Of a DNA stretch of 64,000 nucleotides, positions 52,678 to 61,797 are shown in pieces. Numbering within the stretch: the stretch's first letter is position 1; each line of letters starts with the position of its first letter. This DNA is from Methanomassiliicoccaceae archaeon. GTDB taxonomy: Archaea; Thermoplasmatota; Thermoplasmata; Methanomassiliicoccales; Methanomethylophilaceae. The stretch spans positions 103,862-167,861 of the forward strand of contig JAEEOP010000001.1 of the NCBI GenBank assembly GCA_016284295.1. Reading direction: 5' to 3'. The position numbers and the translations under genes are program-made. The notes under the pieces are model-generated. The model was not told the origin of the DNA. It was given only the letters and a program-made list of their open reading frames with translations, and searched no databases.

Positions 52678-54165
52678 TCAGAAGCTCTCGTGGAAGAGGC
52701 ACTTGGTTTGATGCTCGGGCTCGCTGGAGGTGTTCATCCCCAGCTTCTTGTAGGTGCTCTCGTCCACTGCCGAAAGGATCACCGACGAGTGCACATCGCA
52801 TCCCCTCAGGTTGGGGAGCATCGCAAAGGCCTTCTCGGCGTTCTTGTCGTTCCTGGCGATGATCGACAGCGCCACCAGCATCTCGTCGAGGTGCAGGCGG
52901 GGGTTCTTGTATCCGAGGTTGTCGACCTTAAGCCTCTGAACGGATTCGATGACCTCCTTGGAGATCAGCGTGATGGAATCGTCGATGCCTGCTATCTCCT
53001 TCAGCATGTTCAGCAGCAGGGATGAGGATGCCGTGGTCAGCGGCGTGGCCTTACCTGTGACGATCCTGCCGTCATCCAACTCCGCGGCGACGATCGGCCT
53101 CACAGTCTCATTCATCAGCTTCCTGACGGTGGCGACCGTGGGACGGTACTCGGGAGTGATGCCGGCGTTCTTCATGTAGATCTCCGCCTTGAGCAGGGTC
53201 TCGGGGGTGGCCCTTCCTTCCCTGCGGTCCCTCAATGTGGCGTAGTATCTCCTGATGATCTCGTAGTTGGCCGCCTTCCTGACAATCTCGTCATCGACGA
53301 TGCAGTTCCCGGCCATGTTCACTCCCATATCAGTGGGCGACTTATAAGGTGATTCTCCGAGAACACCTTCAAGGATGGCGTTGACCACAGGGAAGATCTC
53401 GATGTCCCTGTTGTAGTTCACAGTGGTCTTCTCGTAGGCCTCGAGGTGGTAGGGATCGATCATGTTGACATCACCGAGGTCCACAGTGGCCGCCTCGTAG
53501 GCGATATTCACGGGGTGCTTGAGAGGAAGGTTCCATACCGGGAACGTCTCGAACTTCGCGTATCCGGCCTCGACCCCTCTCTTCTTCTCATGGTAGAGCT
53601 GGGAAAGGCACACCGCCATCTTCCCGCTTCCCGGACCGGGCGCGGTCACGATGACCAGGGGCTTGGTGGTGACGACGAAGTCGTTCTTCCCATATCCGTC
53701 GTCAGATGCGATGAGGTCGACGTTCGAGGGGTATCCGTCTATGAGGTAGTGCCTGTAGACCTTCAGACCCTCGGACTCGGCCTTCTTCTGGAAAGCCTCC
53801 GCCTCGGACTGTCCGTTGAAATGTGTGATAACGAGACCGCTGACAGCGATACCCCTGTCTGTGAACATGTCCACCAGCCTGAGGACCTCCATATCGTATC
53901 CGACGCTGAAGTCCTTGCGGATCTTCTTCTTGACGATGTCCTCGGCATTGATGACGATGATCGCCTCGGCGTCGGGTCCGAACTCCATGAGCATCCTGAT
54001 CTTGCTGTCCGGCATGAATCCCGGCAGTACGCGGGATGCGTGGTAGTCATCGAAGAGCTTGCCTCCGAATTCGAGGTACAGCTTGCCTCCGAACTTCTTG
54101 ATGCGTTCCCTGATCTGCTCGGACTGGCTCTTAAGATACATGTCGTTATCGAATCCTACCTTCAT
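52678..54165 (-). CDS. DUF1846 family protein
   Basis: 495 residues matching the DUF1846 pattern known from Firmicutes: MKVGFDNDMYLKSQSEQIRERI at the start, ELGGKLFDDYHASRVLPGF-like region, VITHFNGQSEAEAFQKK, TAPGPGSGKMAVCLSQLYHE with a P-loop-like GPGSGK, and LPLKHPVNIAYEAATVDL. It is thought to be a nucleotide-binding protein; the reaction is unknown. ATG 54165 lies at leaderless distance from TTTTATAGG (54193-54201); a GTG at 54174 is possible. A bacterial origin is likely. Confidence 0.88.
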   Translation of the reverse strand: MKVGFDNDMYLKSQSEQIRERIKKFGGKLYLEFGGKLFDDYHASRVLPGFMPDSKIRMLMEFGPDAEAIIVINAEDIVKKKIRKDFSVGYDMEVLRLVDMFTDRGIAVSGLVITHFNGQSEAEAFQKKAESEGLKVYRHYLIDGYPSNVDLIASDDGYGKNDFVVTTKPLVIVTAPGPGSGKMAVCLSQLYHEKKRGVEAGYAKFETFPVWNLPLKHPVNIAYEAATVDLGDVNMIDPYHLEAYEKTTVNYNRDIEIFPVVNAILEGVLGESPYKSPTDMGVNMAGNCIVDDEIVRKAANYEIIRRYYATLRDRREGRATPETLLKAEIYMKNAGITPEYRPTVATVRKLMNETVRPIVAAELDDGRIVTGKATPLTTASSSLLLNMLKEIAGIDDSITLISKEVIESVQRLKVDNLGYKNPRLHLDEMLVALSIIARNDKNAEKAFAMLPNLRGCDVHSSVILSAVDESTYKKLGMNTSSEPEHQTKCLFHESF

Positions 54166-54344
54166 GTTCCTCACGGAATAACCTGCAAAATCCTATAAAA
54201 CATAGGCGGAATGACACCTTTTTTAGATGCGTTGACCTGCCTTGTTCCCCGATACATCAGCCTTCTTCATCCAGGCTCGGAAGACAGAAAGGGATGCGAG
54301 GGACTGTTTTTTATTGACGTCAGGCCATTCCAGAACGAACATCC

Positions 54345-56630
54345 ATGGCGTTCGATTCCTTTGCGAAGAAGCCCGAATACGATGTGGACGAGCTCCTGTC
54401 CCAGATAGAGCAGTACAGGGACGCCCACGGCGAGGAGTGCGAGTACGTCAAGTGCGAGCACAGGAACACGGACTATTCGGTCCTGGACCGCCAGCAGAAG
54501 GAATATTATCTTTACTGGAGGGACGAGCTCTCCCACGGCGTGTGCCTGAAATCCGACCGCGGATACGTCAAGCTCCGCCTGTGCGAGATCATCAACGACA
54601 GGGCCGACCCCAAGGCCAGGATGGATGAGCTCCGCCTCCTCTTCGACAGCACCAGGATGCACGGCGTTCCCCAGTCGGAGATCGCGATGGCCATGTTCGA
54701 CTATTCCATCGCGAACGACCTGGACCTGCCTATAATGTGGATGGGGAAGGGATCCTTCAGATCGTTCATGGTCACATCGGAGCTGATGAGCTTCCCGGTG
54801 AAGAGGGTCGGCAAGGAGCTTGCCTGGTATCTGTCCGGGGGACCGAGGATCCATGCGGACGGTGTGGACAACCTGAAGCACATCCGCCTGTTCAACGACT
54901 GCCTGAGGGAGATCGACTTCTTCCTGCACGAGAACACCGGCAAGGGGATCGCACTCACATACTCCGAAGGCCAGGCCACGGAACTCTACAAGGTCTTCGC
55001 GTACCTGCCCTACGGCGGGAACAAGGACTACCAGATCGCATACGAGAGGCTCCGCGCCGACGGCATCTTCGGGGAGTTCATGTTGGGCCTGTTCACATAC
55101 ACCCGCAAGGTCCTATGCAAGGAGATCGGCGAGAAGGGGCCGTCCACCCCGTCATCGTTCAACAAGGAGTTCAGGAAGATCGTGGAGAGGGTGGCGAAGG
55201 AAGGGCCCTCCGAGCACGACCCCGTCATAGGCGCACCGCGTGGCACCCTCAGAACATCAATGTCCTCGAAGGAGAGGGCTCTGGTGGACATGGGCATGTC
55301 CCTGGAGAGGCAGTACGGCACGGTTGAAAAGCCCAAGGCCGTACTGAACGTCGACAGCGACGCCCCAAAGCAGCATGTCAGCCCCCACCTGAAGAGCGAC
55401 ATCGAGAGGAATTGGAACGTCGAGGTGGCGGAGAAGCAGGAGTACCTACCATCCGGGTTCACCAACCCCGACTACAGGTCTTTCAATGATGCTCAGCGCA
55501 AATTCTACATCTGCTGGAGGAACCGCGCCAGGAAAGGGATCTACGGGGAGACGGATGCGGGATACCTGTGGCTGTACCTCTGCGAGATAATCAACATCAA
55601 GGAAGAATCTGCAGAGATGATGAAGTGCCTGCTCGGGCTCAGGGAGGCCTACGGCTACGCGGACACGGAGAACGTGATAGGCCATGCATGCTTCGACTAC
55701 GCCCTGGTCCACAAGCTCCCGATACCGTACCCGTCGATATACGAATCCAACGTCACCGCCTGCCTGGTCATGGACCAGTTCCTGGCAGGGAAGGATACGA
55801 AATTGGACAAGGAGCAGCTGCTGTTCCTGTCAGAGACCAAGGACAAGGCCATGGTCAAGGACCTGGACGACGACTGCGTTGGCATCACGGGACTGTTCCT
55901 CAGGAAGGCCGAGGAGAAGCTAGCATCGGAAGGAAGCAGTATCAAGGAGCACTGCAGCCTCGAGAGGTCCGTTGAATCCCTCCCGGTGTATGTCGGCCTG
56001 AAGTACTTCAAGGACATCCGCAAGGCGAGGGCGGAGTTCAACAACTACATCTACAACGCATCGTTCGACGATTCCCTGAAGGCCATCCTGAAAGCGGCTT
56101 TCAGCGCCGTCCGTCTCAAGAGGACCAACAGGCCGATCAAGGTCGCGAAGTTCACCGCGTTCGGCATAGACGGTAAGGACATGATGGCAGAATGCGCCGA
56201 GGAATGGTTCGAGGGGAAGAAGATCTCCGAGATCAAGGAAATCGCCTCTAGCATGGAGCTGGACCGCGATGCCATCGAAGGCGCCCAATCCGCGCTCAGC
56301 GACGTCACCCGCATGATGAAGGTGGATTACGGCGAGCAGGACGCTCCCGCCCCGGGATCGGAGACAGGACCGGAACCCGTTGCATCCTCTTCGTCGGACG
56401 ACCCGTGGAAGGATCTCCGCGACAGACTGGACAAGGTCCAGCTCGGATATCTCGAAGCATGCCTGTCCGGCAAGGCCATCGCCTACCTCAAGGAGCACCG
56501 CACCACCATGACGAAGATGGACGATTCCATCAATGCCGCCGCCATGGACACCGTGAAGGACGCCATCCTGGAGGACGGAACGGTGTTCGAGGATTACGAG
56601 GAAAACGTCCACGCTATGTTGGAACGATAA
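54345..56630 (+). CDS. TerB-N / TerB-C domain protein with duplicated TerB-N module
   Basis: 761 residues. A TerB-N-like module occurs twice: LDRQQKEYYLYWRDELSHG...YVKLRLCEIIND (48-85) and NDAQRKFYICWRNRARKG...YLWLYLCEIINI (about 380-420). The C-terminus (LDKVQLGYLEACLSGKA...SINAAAMDTVKDAILEDGTVFEDYEENV) fits TerB-C. An acidic, Pro/Ser-rich linker precedes it. TerB-N/TerB-C proteins were proposed from comparative genomics to act in stress and anti-phage systems. It is followed after 40 bp by the BrxD-like ATPase and then the helicase on the same strand, so it is the first gene of a probable defence operon. Stop TAA. Confidence 0.8.
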   Translation: MAFDSFAKKPEYDVDELLSQIEQYRDAHGEECEYVKCEHRNTDYSVLDRQQKEYYLYWRDELSHGVCLKSDRGYVKLRLCEIINDRADPKARMDELRLLFDSTRMHGVPQSEIAMAMFDYSIANDLDLPIMWMGKGSFRSFMVTSELMSFPVKRVGKELAWYLSGGPRIHADGVDNLKHIRLFNDCLREIDFFLHENTGKGIALTYSEGQATELYKVFAYLPYGGNKDYQIAYERLRADGIFGEFMLGLFTYTRKVLCKEIGEKGPSTPSSFNKEFRKIVERVAKEGPSEHDPVIGAPRGTLRTSMSSKERALVDMGMSLERQYGTVEKPKAVLNVDSDAPKQHVSPHLKSDIERNWNVEVAEKQEYLPSGFTNPDYRSFNDAQRKFYICWRNRARKGIYGETDAGYLWLYLCEIINIKEESAEMMKCLLGLREAYGYADTENVIGHACFDYALVHKLPIPYPSIYESNVTACLVMDQFLAGKDTKLDKEQLLFLSETKDKAMVKDLDDDCVGITGLFLRKAEEKLASEGSSIKEHCSLERSVESLPVYVGLKYFKDIRKARAEFNNYIYNASFDDSLKAILKAAFSAVRLKRTNRPIKVAKFTAFGIDGKDMMAECAEEWFEGKKISEIKEIASSMELDRDAIEGAQSALSDVTRMMKVDYGEQDAPAPGSETGPEPVASSSSDDPWKDLRDRLDKVQLGYLEACLSGKAIAYLKEHRTTMTKMDDSINAAAMDTVKDAILEDGTVFEDYEENVHAMLER

Positions 56631-56670
56631 GAGTATATGGTCGCTAGGTGTTGAGGGAACACTGATTGTC

Positions 56671-57966
56671 ATGACCGCCACGGTTCCGAAGAGAACGCTC
56701 ATAACGATGATGAACGCCCTTTCGTCGGGTGTCGTGCCCAGAAGGGGGCTGGAATACATAGCGGTCGGCAGGAAGAAGGAGACCGAGACATTCGTCAACG
56801 ATCTCGATGACACCGACCAGGGCGGAGGAGCGTTCAGATTCATCTCCGGCCGCTTCGGGAACGGTAAGAGCTTCATGACGCAGATGGTCCGCAACTATGC
56901 GATGGACCGCGGCTTCGTCGTCATGGATGCCGATCTGGCGATAAACAGGAGGCTCACAGGATCCAAGAAGGAGGGCCTGAACACATACATGGAGCTGGTG
57001 AAGAACATGGCATACAAGGCCAGGCCCGACGGCGGCGCCATGGAACCTATCCTTCAGGGATGGATCCAGAACGTCATCGACAGGCTCTCTGATAGCACCG
57101 GGAAGGACCCCTCCGAGGTCACCAAGGAGGAGATCGAGAAGGAGATGCGCGGCATGATGTCCGAGCTCTCCAGCTTCCAGAACTACCAGGACTTCATGAG
57201 GGTCATCATCTGCTACATGCACGACCACTTGGACCAGAAGGACGACATCACCGCCCTCAGATGGCTGAAGGGCGAGCTGGACATGAAGAAGGAGTCCAGG
57301 AAGGAGCTCGGCACCAACATTGTCCTGAACGACAGCAACTGGTACGACGTCATCAAGATCTGGTCCGGGATCGTCAGGCGTCTCGGGTTCAAGGGACTGA
57401 TCGTCTTCATAGACGAAGGGGTCATCCTCTACAAGCTTCAGAACAAGGTCTCCAGGTCCAACAACTACGAGCGCCTCCTGACGATGTTCAACGACATCAT
57501 GCAGGGCAAGACACAGTATCTATCCATCTACGTGTGCGGCACGCCGGAGTTCATCGAGGACCCCAACAGGGGCCTGTACAGCTACGAGGCTCTCCGCTCC
57601 AGACTGGTGGCGGGACGCTACGAGAACGGGTTCGACAACTACCTCGGACCCATCATCAACCTCAAGCCCCTGACGAACGAGGAGATATTCGTCCTCCTCA
57701 GGACGATCAAGGACCTGCACGAGCAGAGGTACGAGTACGAATCCGGGATCACGGACGACATGCTGGAGAAGTACTTGAGGACGGTCATGTCCAACGTCGT
57801 GTCCTCGTCGATGATAACCCCCAGGGAGATCACCAGGGACCTGATCAGCCTTCTCGACACGCTGCATCAGAACAGGGACCTGGAGTTCCTGGACCTGGTG
57901 GAGGGAAGGACCGTGTACGCCGATGCGAACCCCGACGATGAGATCATCGAGGACCTCGAGGTATGA
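56671..57966 (+). CDS. BrxD-like ATPase (DUF2791, BREX-associated P-loop protein)
   Basis: 431 residues. Starts like BrxD (LSSGVVPRRGLEYIAVGR), with Walker A SGRFGNGKSFMTQ (around 60-72), Walker B GLIVFIDEGVILY, YVCGTPEFIEDPNRG and the C-terminal TPREITRDLISLLDTL, each at the expected place for DUF2791. In BREX type 2 loci BrxD is paired with the Lhr-like helicase BrxHI. Here the same pair stands without any PglZ, PglX or BrxL gene. The stop overlaps the helicase ATG by four bases. Confidence 0.85.
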   Translation: MTATVPKRTLITMMNALSSGVVPRRGLEYIAVGRKKETETFVNDLDDTDQGGGAFRFISGRFGNGKSFMTQMVRNYAMDRGFVVMDADLAINRRLTGSKKEGLNTYMELVKNMAYKARPDGGAMEPILQGWIQNVIDRLSDSTGKDPSEVTKEEIEKEMRGMMSELSSFQNYQDFMRVIICYMHDHLDQKDDITALRWLKGELDMKKESRKELGTNIVLNDSNWYDVIKIWSGIVRRLGFKGLIVFIDEGVILYKLQNKVSRSNNYERLLTMFNDIMQGKTQYLSIYVCGTPEFIEDPNRGLYSYEALRSRLVAGRYENGFDNYLGPIINLKPLTNEEIFVLLRTIKDLHEQRYEYESGITDDMLEKYLRTVMSNVVSSSMITPREITRDLISLLDTLHQNRDLEFLDLVEGRTVYADANPDDEIIEDLEV

Positions 57967-60131
57967 CGGACCATTTCGAAAGGCTCCCGTGGTTCCTCAA
58001 GGAATACATCCACAGATGCAGATGGACCGGCTTCAGGGACATCCAGACTAGGACCTTCGATGCTTTCTACTCCACCGACGATCACATCCTGATATCCGCA
58101 TCCACATCCAGCGGGAAGACCGAGGCGGCCATGTTCCCGGTCATAGAATCATTGTACAACAACCCTCCCGGGAGCATCGGCGCCCTATACATCGGACCGC
58201 TCAAGGCCCTGATTGACGACCAGTTCCAGAGGATGGGGCCGGTCCTCGGCGAATCGGAGCTGAGGGTCACCGGATGGCACGGCGACATCGGGAGAGGGTC
58301 CAAGGACAGACTCCTGGAGGAGCCTTCCGGCATACTTCAGATAACCCCCGAATCCCTCCAGAACATCCTGGCGTACAGCCCGGAGGAGGTGGAGAGGCTC
58401 TTCTGCGACCTGAGATTCGTGATAATCGACGAGGTCCATGCCTTCATGGCCTCCGACAGGGGGCTGCAATTGCTGTGCTGCCTCCAGAGACTGGAGGTCC
58501 TGGCCCATTGCGACCCCAGGAGGATCGGATTGTCCGCGACCATCTCAGACACCGCCAAGGCGGCCGAATGGCTGAACGCGGATTCCGGACGCCGCGTATC
58601 CGTCATAGACGGCGACCACGACCAGGTCAGGAACATCAGGATCCACTACAACGACTTCCCCCCTGCAGAGGAGGAGGATGACGGGGCGGAGAGGAAGAAG
58701 GCCATCACCTCGTACTACCTGGAGCTGTTCCGTGAGACCCACGGCCACAACTGCATCGTGTTCACCAACAACAGGCAGGATGCCGAGATCACCGCCAAAT
58801 CCCTCAGGATAGTCGCCGAGAGAAAGGGATATCCGGACGAGGTGTTCATCCATCACGGAAGCATCTCCAAGGAGTACCGCAAGCTGGCCGAGGATAGATT
58901 GAAGGACACCTCCACGAAGACCACCACCGTCGCCACTGTGACCCTGGAGCTAGGCATCGACATCGGTGACCTGGACAAGGTCGTTCAGATCGATGCCCCG
59001 TTCACCTGCTCGGGACTGGTCCAGAGGATGGGACGCTCCGGGAGAAGAGGCAACGGCCAGAACCTGGTCATCATGTGCAACGACGACGCGATGGACTGGT
59101 GGAACAAGGTGGACGGCATCCACATGGGCCTGGTGAAAGCCGTGGCCATGAGCCAGCTCGTGCTGGAGGAGGGGTGGACCGAACCCATCTCCCCCAACGG
59201 CCTGCCGTACGGCCTGCTTTACCATCAGACCATGGAGTACCTCCGCCCCGGGATCGGAGCCAAGTTCACCGACCTGGTCTCGGACGTCCTCAGCCTATAC
59301 CCTTTCAAGGACATCCCCAAGGACCGCTACAAGCTGCTGATCCAGAACCTTGTGAACCAAGGGCATCTGCAGGTCATGTCCGATAACACCATTCTGATCG
59401 GCGACAAGGCGGAGAGGCTGGTCTTCAACCGCGAGTTCTGCTCCGTCTTCACCGCCAAGAAAGAAATCGCTGTGAAATGCGGCGGGAAGATGGTCGGGTC
59501 CATACAGACGCTTCCCAAGGAGGACGAGCTGATCCAGCTCGCGGGCCGCGTGTGGACTGTGCTGAAGATATCGGACGACAGAACATCCATCGACGTGGAG
59601 GAATGCGAGGGGGATGCCAACAACCCCTGGAGCTCCGGAACACCGCCGGTCCACACCAGGGTCATGAGGAAGATGCTGGAGGTCCTCAGCTCCGACGACG
59701 ACTACCCGTTCCTGGACGCCGCGGGGAAGCAGCGCCTCGACGAGTGCAGGTCCATAGCCAGATCCGTCGGCATGACGGAGATGTGCTGCGAGAAGGTGGG
59801 AGGATACAGACTCTATCCTTGGCTGGGGACAATCCAGTTCGACACCCTCAGGAGGATCCTCCAGAAGGTCATCGGCACCGACAAGGTCAGGTACATGCAG
59901 CCCTACTACATCGACGTCCGCACCAAACTGTCCTACGACGAGATCGTGGACAGGGTGCACGGATACATGGAAAGCAAGAGTCCTATCACGCTCATAGACG
60001 ACGAGGACCTCATGAGATTCGGGAAATACGACGCGTACGTCCCTGAGTCCCTGCTGGCTCAGTCGTTCTCCGAGAACCGCCTGGACTACGACCTGGAGTT
60101 CCGATCCGACTCTATTTATTATAATAAATAA
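57963..60131 (+). CDS. Lhr-like superfamily 2 helicase (BrxHI-like)
   Basis: 722 residues. SF2 motifs: Q region FRDIQTRTF, I ASTSSGKTEAA, Ia GPLKALIDDQ, II VIIDEVHAF, III LSATISD, IV CIVFTNNRQDAE, V TVTLELGIDIGDLD, VI QRMGRSGRRG. After the helicase core comes an Lhr-like winged-helix and beta region with YGLLYHQTMEYL and a variable end. Together with the BrxD-like ATPase it matches the BrxD-BrxHI pair. It should translocate on DNA or RNA with ATP. The TAA stop lies 15 bases before the aminotransferase start. Confidence 0.88.
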   Translation: MTDHFERLPWFLKEYIHRCRWTGFRDIQTRTFDAFYSTDDHILISASTSSGKTEAAMFPVIESLYNNPPGSIGALYIGPLKALIDDQFQRMGPVLGESELRVTGWHGDIGRGSKDRLLEEPSGILQITPESLQNILAYSPEEVERLFCDLRFVIIDEVHAFMASDRGLQLLCCLQRLEVLAHCDPRRIGLSATISDTAKAAEWLNADSGRRVSVIDGDHDQVRNIRIHYNDFPPAEEEDDGAERKKAITSYYLELFRETHGHNCIVFTNNRQDAEITAKSLRIVAERKGYPDEVFIHHGSISKEYRKLAEDRLKDTSTKTTTVATVTLELGIDIGDLDKVVQIDAPFTCSGLVQRMGRSGRRGNGQNLVIMCNDDAMDWWNKVDGIHMGLVKAVAMSQLVLEEGWTEPISPNGLPYGLLYHQTMEYLRPGIGAKFTDLVSDVLSLYPFKDIPKDRYKLLIQNLVNQGHLQVMSDNTILIGDKAERLVFNREFCSVFTAKKEIAVKCGGKMVGSIQTLPKEDELIQLAGRVWTVLKISDDRTSIDVEECEGDANNPWSSGTPPVHTRVMRKMLEVLSSDDDYPFLDAAGKQRLDECRSIARSVGMTEMCCEKVGGYRLYPWLGTIQFDTLRRILQKVIGTDKVRYMQPYYIDVRTKLSYDEIVDRVHGYMESKSPITLIDDEDLMRFGKYDAYVPESLLAQSFSENRLDYDLEFRSDSIYYNK

Positions 60132-60146
60132 GGCATCACGGGACAC

Positions 60147-61274
60147 ATGCAGACGTCCAAGAGGATCACGGACATACCCATGTCCGGTATCAGGAAGATG
60201 TTCGATCTCGCCGGCCCGGACTCCATAAACCTGGGCCTCGGAGAGCCGGACCTGGCGCCTCCGAAGGAGGCTGTCGAGGGAATGAACAGGGCGGCGACCG
60301 AGGGGCGCAACAAGTACGGCCCCACAGCAGGCATACCCGAGCTCAGGGATGCCGTCGCCGACAGGTTCCGCAAGTACGGCGACATCACCGGGAAGAACAT
60401 CATGATCACCCCCAGCGGATCCTCCGCGCTTCTCGAGATCACCATGAGCGTGGTCAACCCGGGGGACGACGTTTTGGTCCCCAGCCCGGGTTTCGTCATC
60501 TACGGCCCCCATGCGCAGCTTGCCGGGGGCAGCTACACCGAGTACAGACTCACCGACGGCGACTTCCAGCCGGACATCGACGACATCCAGTCGAAGATCA
60601 AGCCGAACACGAAGATGCTGGTCGTCACCAATCCCTCCAACCCCACGGGAGGGGTCCTCAACGAGGACAGTTACAAGGCCCTGTGCGACATCGCTGCGGA
60701 CAAGGACATCACCATCCTCGCCGACGAGGTCTACGAGTCCTTCATCTACGAGGGGAAGCACCATTCGTTCATGAACCAACTGGACAAGGCAATTGTCGCA
60801 AGCGGGTTCTCCAAGATGATGGCCGTCACCGGCTGGAGAATGGGATTCCTCTGCGCCAATGAGGATATGATGGAGTACCTGATCAAGATGCAGTACCATG
60901 TCTGCGCCAGCCCCAACATGCCCGCAATGTACGGCATACTGGATGCGCTCCCCCACATCGACCCCTACTTGGAGGAGGCAAGGAAGACATACAAGGCCAG
61001 GAGGGACCTGATCTGCAAGAGGATCAACGCAATCCCCGGAATGAGCATCGAGCCGCCCAAGGGAGCGTTCTACGCATTCCCCTCCTACGACCTCGACATG
61101 AAGTCGCAGGACCTTGCCGGGGAACTGGTCAAGGCGGGCCTCATATGCACCCCGGGATCCGCATTCGGAAAGTACGGCGAGGGACACCTGAGGTTCTCCT
61201 ACGCCGCTGACGAGAAGAAGATCGATGCCGGGATGGACATCCTGGAATCCACGATGAAGAAACTGAGGAATTGA
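60147..61274 (+). CDS. Class I/II PLP-dependent aminotransferase (aspartate/aromatic type)
   Basis: 375 residues. NLGLGEPDLAPPKEAVEGM at the N-terminus, YGPTAGIPELRDAV, TNPSNPTGGVLNED with the conserved Asn, ADEVYESFIYEG, and the PLP lysine in SGFSKMMAVTGWRMGF. Substrate-binding Arg in LRFSYA. Family members use aspartate, aromatic amino acids or others with 2-oxoglutarate; the precise substrate is unclear. It begins the run of four closely spaced genes up to 63828. Confidence 0.92.
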   Translation: MQTSKRITDIPMSGIRKMFDLAGPDSINLGLGEPDLAPPKEAVEGMNRAATEGRNKYGPTAGIPELRDAVADRFRKYGDITGKNIMITPSGSSALLEITMSVVNPGDDVLVPSPGFVIYGPHAQLAGGSYTEYRLTDGDFQPDIDDIQSKIKPNTKMLVVTNPSNPTGGVLNEDSYKALCDIAADKDITILADEVYESFIYEGKHHSFMNQLDKAIVASGFSKMMAVTGWRMGFLCANEDMMEYLIKMQYHVCASPNMPAMYGILDALPHIDPYLEEARKTYKARRDLICKRINAIPGMSIEPPKGAFYAFPSYDLDMKSQDLAGELVKAGLICTPGSAFGKYGEGHLRFSYAADEKKIDAGMDILESTMKKLRN

Positions 61275-61275
61275 G

Positions 61276-61797
61276 ATGTCGGACGAATTCGACCCCAACG
61301 CGGGCCTCTTCGGAGACCCTGAGCCTGAGAAGAGCCCCGAGGAGCTCCTCAACGATTACGCATTCGGAAAGAACCCCAACAGAGCGGTGGCGATGGAGAC
61401 CCTCTTCGGCAAGAGGCTCATCGAGGACACCCTGAACGACGAGAAGCTCCCCATCGAAGGGAAGATGTCGTTCGTGTTCAAGGCCACGTCCCACGCAGTG
61501 CTGGATATGGTCATGCAGTGCCTTCCCCCCGAGTACAGGGAGGAGGTCGCCACAAGCCTCGATTCCTTCATAGGCATGAACCTGGTCAACCAGAGGTTCA
61601 AGGTGGACCTTGTTGATGCAGTAATGACCGAGCTCAGCAAGGTGGAGCAGGAAGAGAACGAATCCGACGAGCAGTTCGAGGAGAGGCTCGGCAAGATGGA
61701 GGAGGGATGGTGGTACATCCCCCAGCCCATCCTCAACGGGCGCAACCCGAACGATGCCATCCAAGAAGAGATGGGCAAATACGGACTGAACCAATGA
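61276..61797 (+). CDS. Small acidic protein of unknown function
   Basis: 173 residues, soluble, helical and acidic, ending in EEGWWYIPQPILNGRNPNDAI. No motif recognised. It starts one base after the aminotransferase stop and overlaps the mevalonate kinase start by four bases, so translation is coupled to both neighbours, and it probably occurs with them in related genomes. Confidence 0.75.
   Translation: MSDEFDPNAGLFGDPEPEKSPEELLNDYAFGKNPNRAVAMETLFGKRLIEDTLNDEKLPIEGKMSFVFKATSHAVLDMVMQCLPPEYREEVATSLDSFIGMNLVNQRFKVDLVDAVMTELSKVEQEENESDEQFEERLGKMEEGWWYIPQPILNGRNPNDAIQEEMGKYGLNQ

Noticed and set aside
54345..60131. Complete BREX system
   Set aside because: No PglZ, PglX methyltransferase, BrxL or BrxC gene is present within several kilobases on either side.
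59295..61352. 685-codon minus-strand frame opposite the helicase and aminotransferase genes
   Set aside because: Long antisense frames are expected here from codon bias; the plus-strand products have complete motifs and the antisense product has none.
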